From: an uncultured Bacilli bacterium
GTDB taxonomy: Bacteria > Bacillota_I > Bacilli_A > RF39 > UBA660
Direction of reading: 5' to 3'
Length of the DNA: 47,477 nt
NCBI GenBank assembly: GCA_944358875.1
Contig: CALVRZ010000010.1
Span: 1-47,477 of the forward strand
In this document: one piece after another, positions 42,684-47,477 of the stretch
Position numbering within the stretch: the first letter of the stretch is position 1
Layout of the letters: each line of letters opens with the position of its first letter
The notes under the pieces: model-generated
Told to the model about the DNA's origin: nothing
The model's database searches: none
The model's input: only the letters and a program-made list of their open reading frames with translations
Translations under genes and position numbers: made by a program

Positions 42684-43232
42684 GTGGACGTACTTATTTT
42701 AGTTATGTTTTTAGTAGTGTTGGTAATATGTAGTTGTATTGGTATATATTCTTATATTTACAATAAGTTTCAAGATGTTATTATTAGAATAAATGAGGTT
42801 GAAGCAACAATTGATACTAATTTAAGAAATAAATATGATCTTATTAACCGGGTTGTTTCAATTGTTAAAGGAAATATTGAAACAGAAGAAGAGGTTTTTG
42901 AAGATATTGTCAAGCTTAGATCAAGAAAAATTAGTAACTTTGAACTTGATAGAAAGTTAATTGATGCGAATAATGAGTTTCAAGCTTTAAAAGATAAATA
43001 TGAGGAAATTAATAAAAGTGATGAAATTAAAAAAATATCAAAACAATTAAAAGAAATAGATGAAAAATTAACAACTTTTAGAGACTACTATAATGATAAT
43101 ATTAGTAAATATAATAGATTAGTTAGAAATTTTCCAACCAATATAGTAGCTCTAGCATGTAAGTATAAAGAAAAATTATTCTTCGATCGTAAAGATATGA
43201 GCGATGAAGATTACGAGGACTTTAAGTTATAG
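42684..43232 (+). CDS. lemA: LemA family protein
   Basis: LemA proteins have an N-terminal membrane helix and a cytosolic or surface four-helix bundle; function unclear. About 182 residues from GTG 42684, chosen because AGGAAG (42670-42675) is eight bases before it and overlaps the earlier GTG. The membrane helix spans about 2-23. The diagnostic bundle follows: INEVEATIDTNLRNKYDLINRV, FQALKDKYEEI, and YNDNISKYNRLVRNFPTNIVA. The last motif is the family's signature (Y-N-x-x-V/I-x-x-F-P). Confidence 0.88.
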   Translation: MDVLILVMFLVVLVICSCIGIYSYIYNKFQDVIIRINEVEATIDTNLRNKYDLINRVVSIVKGNIETEEEVFEDIVKLRSRKISNFELDRKLIDANNEFQALKDKYEEINKSDEIKKISKQLKEIDEKLTTFRDYYNDNISKYNRLVRNFPTNIVALACKYKEKLFFDRKDMSDEDYEDFKL

Positions 43233-43246
43233 TTAAAGTCTTTTTT
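43218..43246 (+). terminator. lemA terminator
   Basis: GACTTTAA (43218-43225) pairs with TTAAAGTC (43233-43240), then six T. Confidence 0.75.
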
Positions 43247-43261
43247 ATTTTATTTAGCATT

Positions 43262-43289
43262 AAAAAAACAGTATAATTGCATTACTGTT
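43262..43289 (-). terminator. ung terminator
   Basis: AACAGTA (43267-43273) pairs with TACTGTT (43283-43289), then U run (43262-43268) on the minus strand. Confidence 0.6.
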
Positions 43290-43295
43290 ATTAAT

Positions 43296-43958
43296 TTATT
43301 TGATAGTCCAATCTATTGGTTTAATATGATTTTTGATTAAGAAGTTATTCGTTCTTGAAAAAGGTTTACTACCAAAGAAACCATAACTTGCAGAAAATGG
43401 ACTGGGATGAGGTGATTCAATAACTAGATGTTTAGGATTGGTTATATATTTTTTCTTACTTCTAGCGAATGCTCCCCATAGGATAAAGACGATGGGTGTT
43501 TCTTTTTCATTTAGTTTTTGAATGATGGTATCAGTGAAAGTTCCCCAACCGACATTTTTATGGGATGCTGGTTTATCTTTTTCGACCGTTAAGACGGCGT
43601 TTAAAAGTAAAACACCTTCTTTAGCCCAGCATTCTAAGTTGCCCTTATTGGAAATAGGAATACCTAGATCATCATGTAGTTCTTTATAAATGTTTCTTAG
43701 AGATGGTGGTAATTTTATTCCATCAGATACGGAAAAAGCAAGGCCATTAGCTTCTCCTACGCCATGATAGGGATCTTGGCCTAAAATGACAACTTTAACA
43801 TCATTATAATCGGTTGTTGTTAAGGCTTTTAAAATTTTGGTTTTAGGTGGAAAAACTATTTTTTCTTTATAAATCTGATTAACAAATTTAACAATATTAA
43901 TAAAATATGGTTCATGATAAACGTCATTTAAAACAATATCCCAATTATTTCCTGTCAT
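43296..43958 (-). CDS. ung: Uracil-DNA glycosylase
   Basis: Removes uracil from DNA to start base-excision repair. 220 residues of family 1: catalytic GQDPYHG with Asp62 and His65, the uracil pocket LAFSV, the minor-groove loop PPSLRNI, VLLLNAVLTV, and the leucine/serine intercalation loop HPSPFSASYGFFGSKPF with His184. Its start overlaps the prepilin stop, so it is translated downstream of that gene. Confidence 0.98.
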   Translation of the reverse strand: MTGNNWDIVLNDVYHEPYFINIVKFVNQIYKEKIVFPPKTKILKALTTTDYNDVKVVILGQDPYHGVGEANGLAFSVSDGIKLPPSLRNIYKELHDDLGIPISNKGNLECWAKEGVLLLNAVLTVEKDKPASHKNVGWGTFTDTIIQKLNEKETPIVFILWGAFARSKKKYITNPKHLVIESPHPSPFSASYGFFGSKPFSRTNNFLIKNHIKPIDWTIK

Positions 43959-44425
43959 TAGTTAACACGTCCTAACTGGCCTTTAGGACATTTTTCATCA
44001 GATGTGGTACTATTTACTATATAGACATATTTTTGACCTTCTTTAGCCTTTGTAATACTAATACTACATGAACCGATATCTTCTTTAGTATTGGGGTCTT
44101 TAATTACTTTAGTAACGGTACCATCTTCGGCTGTTTCATTGGTACCGGTTAGGAAGCCGGTATTGACTAAATCGTTTAGGGTTAGATTGATGGTTCCTTC
44201 GTTAGAGCAAGATGTTCCATTATGAGTTAAGCCCCCAAATTGGCATTCTTCATAATAAGCTTTAGAACTGGTAACGATATTGTTTATCATGATATCATAA
44301 GAACTTTCTTTTCCTTGATTAAAACTTTCGATTACTCTTGGAGTTGTTATGGCAGCGATAATGGCTATAATAACGATAACAGCGATTAATTCTACTAGGG
44401 TAAATCCTTTATTATTTATTTTCAT
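43958..44425 (-). CDS. Type IV prepilin-like protein
   Basis: 155 residues with a class III leader MKINNKG, cleavage before FTLVELIAVIVIIAII (Phe8, Glu at position 5 of the mature protein), and a long hydrophobic alpha-1 helix. The globular part has four to five Cys (YEECQFGG, GTSCSN, GSCSIS, DEKCPKG) that could form disulfides. No other pilus, com or secretion genes are in the window, so the assembly machine must be elsewhere. It has its own promoter (44442-44470) and overlaps ung by one base. Confidence 0.88.
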   Translation of the reverse strand: MKINNKGFTLVELIAVIVIIAIIAAITTPRVIESFNQGKESSYDIMINNIVTSSKAYYEECQFGGLTHNGTSCSNEGTINLTLNDLVNTGFLTGTNETAEDGTVTKVIKDPNTKEDIGSCSISITKAKEGQKYVYIVNSTTSDEKCPKGQLGRVN

Positions 44426-44441
44426 ACTCTCACCTATTTAA

Positions 44442-44470
44442 ATTATATAATAAAAAATAGGCTTTGACAA
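44442..44470 (-). promoter_or_regulatory. Prepilin promoter
   Basis: Minus-strand -35 TTGTCA (44465-44470), 17 bp, -10 TATAAT (44442-44447), right after the ylmC stop. Confidence 0.65.
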
Positions 44471-44472
44471 GT

Positions 44473-44706
44473 CTACCGGTTACGTGTATCGATAAGAATA
44501 ATGTCATCACCTATTTTAATTATTTGGTGCCACGATAATTCAACTTCTTCACGACTTGATAAGAATTTTTTACTACCTCTTCTTTGTTCTAGAATGAGAC
44601 TTTTGATTCTACCTTCATTATCGATGATAACATCAACGATAACCCCTATTCTGGTACCGGTTGTTATGTTTATAATTTCTTTGGTTTGTAAATCTGATAA
44701 ATGCAT
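44473..44706 (-). CDS. YlmC/YmxH family sporulation protein (PRC-barrel)
   Basis: A 77-residue PRC-barrel protein: MHLSDLQTKEIINITTGTRIG, VIIDNEGRIKSLILEQ, then EVELSWHQIIKIGDDIILID. The YlmC/YmxH family is confined to spore formers and often lies beside sporulation sigma genes, as here, 22 bp after sigG. Its molecular job is not established. Confidence 0.9.
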   Translation of the reverse strand: MHLSDLQTKEIINITTGTRIGVIVDVIIDNEGRIKSLILEQRRGSKKFLSSREEVELSWHQIIKIGDDIILIDTRNR

Positions 44707-44728
44707 GATATCACCTTAATTAAATATA

Positions 44729-45502
44729 TTATTTGATATATTTTTTTATGCTATTGATGGCATTTTTTTCAATCCTAGAGATTTGAGCTTGAGATATTCC
44801 TAATTCGGAAGCTATTTCCATTTGGGTTTTTCCGACAATAAATCTTTCTTTGAGGATCTCTCTTTCTCTTTCTTTTAGTTGTCTTAAGGCTTTATCTAAG
44901 GCTAATTTGATATCAATATCGTATTCATCTTTTTTATCGGATAATTGATCAAAAAGATAGATGGTATCTCCCCCATCATTATAGATGGGTTCATACATAC
45001 TCATGGGTTCTCTTAATGATTCTAGGCTTTGGGTTATTTCGTATTCGGTTACTCCTAAGATTTTGGCTATTTCTTCATTGGTTGGTTCTTTACCACTTGA
45101 ATCCATTAATTGTTCTTTTAATCTTAATGTTTTATAGGCGATATCTTTGATACTACGTGATATTCTTAAAGTTGAGTTATCTCTTAGGTATCTTTTAATT
45201 TCCCCTGAAATCATAGGACAAGCATAGGTGGATAGCTTGACATCATAGGATGTGTCAAAGTTATCAATGGCTTTAACTAAACCTAAACAACCTACTTGGA
45301 ATAAATCATCTAGGTTGTCTACTTTATTAGTGAATTTTTTAAGGATACTTAGAACTAGTTTTAAGTTACCATTGATTAAATCTTCCCTAGCAAAGGGATC
45401 GCCTTCTTTCATCTTTTTAAATAATTCTAACATTTCTTCATTACTTAATACTTTGATATTCGATGTATTCACGCCACTTATTTCAACTTTATGACGTGCC
45501 AT
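44729..45502 (-). CDS. sigG: RNA polymerase sporulation sigma factor G
   Basis: Directs late forespore transcription, including small acid-soluble spore proteins. 257 residues in sigma-70 group order. It begins with the SigG-specific MARHKVEISGVNTSNIKVL, the segment bound by anti-sigma factors. Region 2 is DDLFQVGCLGLVKAIDNFD with STYACPMISGEIKRYLRD. Region 3 follows. The diagnostic EPIYNDGGDTIYLFDQLSD separates SigG from SigF. Region 4 is GKTQMEIASELGISQAQISRIEKNAI. A sigma-G-like promoter lies directly upstream, fitting known autoregulation. Confidence 0.96.
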   Translation of the reverse strand: MARHKVEISGVNTSNIKVLSNEEMLELFKKMKEGDPFAREDLINGNLKLVLSILKKFTNKVDNLDDLFQVGCLGLVKAIDNFDTSYDVKLSTYACPMISGEIKRYLRDNSTLRISRSIKDIAYKTLRLKEQLMDSSGKEPTNEEIAKILGVTEYEITQSLESLREPMSMYEPIYNDGGDTIYLFDQLSDKKDEYDIDIKLALDKALRQLKEREREILKERFIVGKTQMEIASELGISQAQISRIEKNAINSIKKYIK

Positions 45503-45520
45503 TTTATCTCCTTTCGTTTT

Positions 45521-45550
45521 AATTATGGGGATAAAATATGGTTTTTATAC
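45521..45550 (-). promoter_or_regulatory. Sigma-G-type promoter of sigG
   Basis: Minus-strand GTATA (45546-45550), 18 bp, CATAATT (45521-45527), close to GHATR-N18-CATNHTA. The start would fall just before the GAAAGGAG ribosome site, giving an unusually short leader. Confidence 0.45.
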
Positions 45551-45580
45551 AGAAAATTATGAGTTTTCCACAGGGGCGTA

Positions 45581-45643
45581 TCCCACAGAAGTACCTTTCG
45601 GTACTTGCGTGGGAATGAAAATAGAAGACCTTACGGCCTTCTA
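45581..45643 (-). other. Two hairpins with GNRA-type loops between surface gene and sigG
   Basis: Read on the minus strand, the first hairpin (45625-45646 region) is TAGAAGGCC-GTAA-GGTCTTCTA, a 9-bp stem with one G-U pair and a GUAA loop, followed by UAUUUUC. The second (45581-45614) is TCCCAC, 3x3 internal loop, AGTACC-GAAA-GGTACT, then GTGGGA. The first may act as the surface-gene terminator, though its U tract is weak. The second has no T run and looks like an RNA element. Confidence 0.5.
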
Positions 45644-45663
45644 GATTTCTTATTTGGTGATTA

Positions 45664-47109
45664 TCATAAACTAAGTGTGAACGGATTATTTTGGCTGCCA
45701 TCTCCCCCAGTAATCTGTACATCAGACTTTAGAAATAAGACCGGGCGAGAGGCGTAAGTGCGGTAGACGGGGTTGCTGACGACAGAACCCGTGCTATGCA
45801 CGATAAACACGTAGCTAGAATAACTAGTATAAGGAGTAATAGTCCATTGATTAGTACTTGTATTTCTTAGCCATGATGTATCTCGACAATTTGTTTGGCC
45901 ATCATTCCAGTTAGTTCCATCTAAACTACATTTAGATAAATCTCCTGCATACATATAATCAGATGAATACATTAAAGCTATTTTTCCTGTCCATGTAGTA
46001 CTACGCCCTGAATATACGGTGGTGCTCCTTTCAAAGGTATAATAATCATTGGCATATAAACCAACTCCATTAGAACTTCCTCCTAGGTTCCATAGAGCAT
46101 CGCCAATCATATTTTTTGCATCTGATGTTAAATTTGGAAGATATGTTCCATTTAAATAAGTATTAAGGGTAGCCGTTGACCACTCGTTTACATCATTTAA
46201 ATCCCATGCATAATTACCTATGCTTTTATTTCTTGCTATCTTTATTCTTGTTTCTTTTGTTCCTGTTCCATCATCGATATCTTTAAATACCCCAATTATG
46301 CGCCATAATTCATTATTAAATGATACATAGTTATTAGGATCTGCTCCATAATATCTAATATTGCCTCCAATATCTTCCATCATTCCTACTTCTGTTGCAT
46401 AATTATAATTTATACTATTATTAGATACTTGTGTTTTACTAGCAGTTGTATAAATATTAGTTATTATATCAGTAGCAACTGGTGTATATTCAACACTATT
46501 CTCTAAGCAATAACAATAAGTGTTTTTGTAACCATTTTCGATTCTTTCAACACATTCACTGGTACATGTTTTGGTTGATGTACAACTATCATTGCCGGCT
46601 TCTTCACTGGTTTGAAAACTTGTTATAGGTATTTCGCCTTCATTATAAATGATGTCATCTGGGCCTTGACTAGCTGTTGCATACCCTGTTCTTACACCTA
46701 TTTCTACGATTATTTCACTATCACTGGTATTTTTTATCACCATTGGTACTGTCTTAGATATACCACTTTCTAGTTGTCCTTTTGCTAACATTGTTAAATC
46801 ATCTGATACTTGGGCAATTATTACTCCACTTGGTAAGGTTGTAGGACTTATCATCTTATAATATAATCCATATGATATCTTACCATCCATACTATTCTTT
46901 ACAATAGCATTAAATCTTAATTTAGACCCGGCACTTACTTTTAATTCTTGCGTTCCATTTATATCAAATGTATAATTCATATATGTATCCATATTGACCA
47001 TATTTGTTTCAACACTTGATGTAAACATCGCATATGTTCCATATATCGTTGCACCTGCTAAAGTTATAATCAATAATAACAATAAATAATATTTCTTAAT
47101 AAATTTCAT
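45664..47109 (-). CDS. Surface protein with DUF6273-like C-terminal domain
   Basis: A 481-residue exported protein. Residues 8-28 form the signal/anchor segment (YYLLLLLIITLAGATIYGTYAMF). Residues 35-175 are a beta-sandwich-like region (SAGSKLRFNAIVKNS). A Cys-rich patch CTSTKTCTSECVERI and CYC follows at about 186-210. From 245 on, LWRIIGVFKDI, KIARNKSIGNYAWDLND, WSTATLNTYLNGTYLP and SYVFIVHSTGSVVSNPVYRTYASRPVLFLKSDV match the DUF6273-type domain found in many copies in gut Firmicutes and RF39-like genomes. No sorting signal is seen. The role is probably surface or adhesion; upstream DNA carries a poly-G tract. Confidence 0.82.
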   Translation of the reverse strand: MKFIKKYYLLLLLIITLAGATIYGTYAMFTSSVETNMVNMDTYMNYTFDINGTQELKVSAGSKLRFNAIVKNSMDGKISYGLYYKMISPTTLPSGVIIAQVSDDLTMLAKGQLESGISKTVPMVIKNTSDSEIIVEIGVRTGYATASQGPDDIIYNEGEIPITSFQTSEEAGNDSCTSTKTCTSECVERIENGYKNTYCYCLENSVEYTPVATDIITNIYTTASKTQVSNNSINYNYATEVGMMEDIGGNIRYYGADPNNYVSFNNELWRIIGVFKDIDDGTGTKETRIKIARNKSIGNYAWDLNDVNEWSTATLNTYLNGTYLPNLTSDAKNMIGDALWNLGGSSNGVGLYANDYYTFERSTTVYSGRSTTWTGKIALMYSSDYMYAGDLSKCSLDGTNWNDGQTNCRDTSWLRNTSTNQWTITPYTSYSSYVFIVHSTGSVVSNPVYRTYASRPVLFLKSDVQITGGDGSQNNPFTLSL

Positions 47110-47138
47110 CTAAATCTTCCTTTCCTTAAACGCAAAAG

Positions 47139-47183
47139 AGACTACAAAGAGATAAGTCTATTCTAAACTTATCTTTGTAGTCT
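47139..47183 (-). other. Long hairpin in the leader of the surface gene
   Basis: AGACTACAAAG..ATAAGT (47139-47157) pairs with ACTTATCTTTGTAGTCT (47167-47183), a stem of about 17 bp with a 2-nt bulge. On the minus strand it is followed by CUUUUGCG and the ribosome site region of the surface gene. It could be an attenuator or terminator of whatever starts upstream. Confidence 0.5.
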
Positions 47184-47218
47184 TAAATTCTTTATTTTCA
47201 GTGATTTGGGTTAATTTA

Positions 47219-47230
47219 CCCCCCCCCCCC
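47219..47230 (-). repeat. Homopolymer of twelve G (C on plus strand) upstream of the surface gene
   Basis: Twelve C in a row on the plus strand, very unusual in this AT-rich window, 110 bp upstream of the surface gene. On the minus strand TATACT (a -10-like box) ends two bases before the G run. A short frame (ATG 47273, after GAAAGGTGG) also runs into it and stops right after (18 codons with 12 G). Such tracts are typical slippage sites but may also be assembly errors. Confidence 0.7.
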
Positions 47231-47297
47231 TAGTATACAGTAAGTTAACAAACTAAAATTTAATTTTGGCATTGGGAGGCACCACCTTTCTTAAAAT

Positions 47298-47342
47298 TTG
47301 CGAATTAAAATGTACTTGATAATTGCGAATTATTTTGTACTT
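47298..47342. repeat. Two direct repeats TTGCGAATTA-x-GTACTT
   Basis: TTGCGAATTAAAATGTACTT (from 47298) and TTGCGAATTATTTTGTACTT (from 47323) agree at most positions with a period of 25 bp. Repeats of this kind are seen at insertion-sequence ends and at operators. No transposase is visible in the window. The remainder, 47343-47477, is AT-rich with no gene seen. Confidence 0.5.
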
Positions 47343-47477
47343 TTTCTACAATATGAATATATCATAATGTTAATCATTTGACAAGTAGTTTATCTAATTT
47401 AGGGTGTAAAAATTTTTTCGGGGCAAAATTACAAAAATAGTGGTTATTACTCATAAATATAATCAACTACTATTTTT

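Noticed and set aside
45519-45722. 67-residue minus-strand ORF between surface gene and sigG
   Set aside because: It runs through the hairpins and the sigG promoter region and overlaps the surface-gene end; the peptide looks random.
1-47477. CRISPR array or second tRNA/rRNA genes
   Set aside because: No regularly spaced repeats were seen, and only one cloverleaf (33702-33778) could be found by eye.

Overview
The window is AT-rich, densely packed with genes, and comes from an endospore-forming member of the low-GC Firmicutes. Sporulation genes are spread along it: a dacB-spmA-spmB operon, spoVS, gerQ, sigG and a ylmC/ymxH gene. TGA is used as a stop (for example in gerQ and at the dacB/spmA overlap), so the genetic code is the standard bacterial one and not that of Mycoplasma. 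The single-membrane toolkit (class B sortase, FemX-like protein, MBOAT acetylation genes, DUF6273-type surface protein) suggests an uncultured gut lineage of Bacilli near RF39/Erysipelotrichales. That placement is an inference from gene content, not a measurement.

Layout. 1-7.5 kb holds trmB, a Met/Asn-rich protein behind a sigma-K-like promoter, an alpha/beta hydrolase, a membrane thiol-redox pair next to a cysteine desulfurase, and dacB-spmA-spmB. 7.57-12.13 kb is an accessory island bounded by two copies of a 45-46 bp promoter-containing sequence. It carries a radical SAM/SPASM enzyme, a zinc-ribbon protein with two YGIP-type repeats and a well-placed internal start site, and at least two frameshifted genes. 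12.1-14.0 kb holds a GNAT and a FemX-like transferase. 14.1-18.4 kb is the str operon (rpsL-rpsG-fusA-tuf). 18.7-22.2 kb holds spoVS, a CapA-like lipoprotein, an IS1634-type remnant and a pentapeptide-repeat protein. 22.2-26 kb is a large FtsX-type ABC exporter. 26.2-29.9 kb is a four-gene extracellular polysaccharide O-acetylation operon. 29.9-33.7 kb is a decayed accessory zone next to a tRNA-Arg(CCU), with HTH/membrane fragments, a TnpB fragment, Nudix and MazG-like genes. 33.8-47.5 kb holds an HD protein, sortase B, ppdK, a XerC/D recombinase, an ABC membrane domain without ATPase, pduL, gerQ, lemA, ung, a prepilin, ylmC-sigG and a surface protein whose upstream DNA contains a run of twelve G.

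How the parts relate. Spore cortex and coat genes (dacB, spmAB, gerQ, spoVS, two newly noted small or low-complexity genes) and sigG point to an intact sporulation programme; matches to sigma-K, sigma-G and sigma-E promoter patterns fit this. The envelope genes (FemX, sortase, O-acetylation, CapA, DUF6273 protein) describe a modified Gram-positive surface. The best candidate for something undescribed is the radical SAM plus YGIP-repeat/zinc-ribbon pair in the 7.57-12.13 kb island. Next are the poly-G tract before the surface gene and the tiny promoter-hairpin unit at the left edge.
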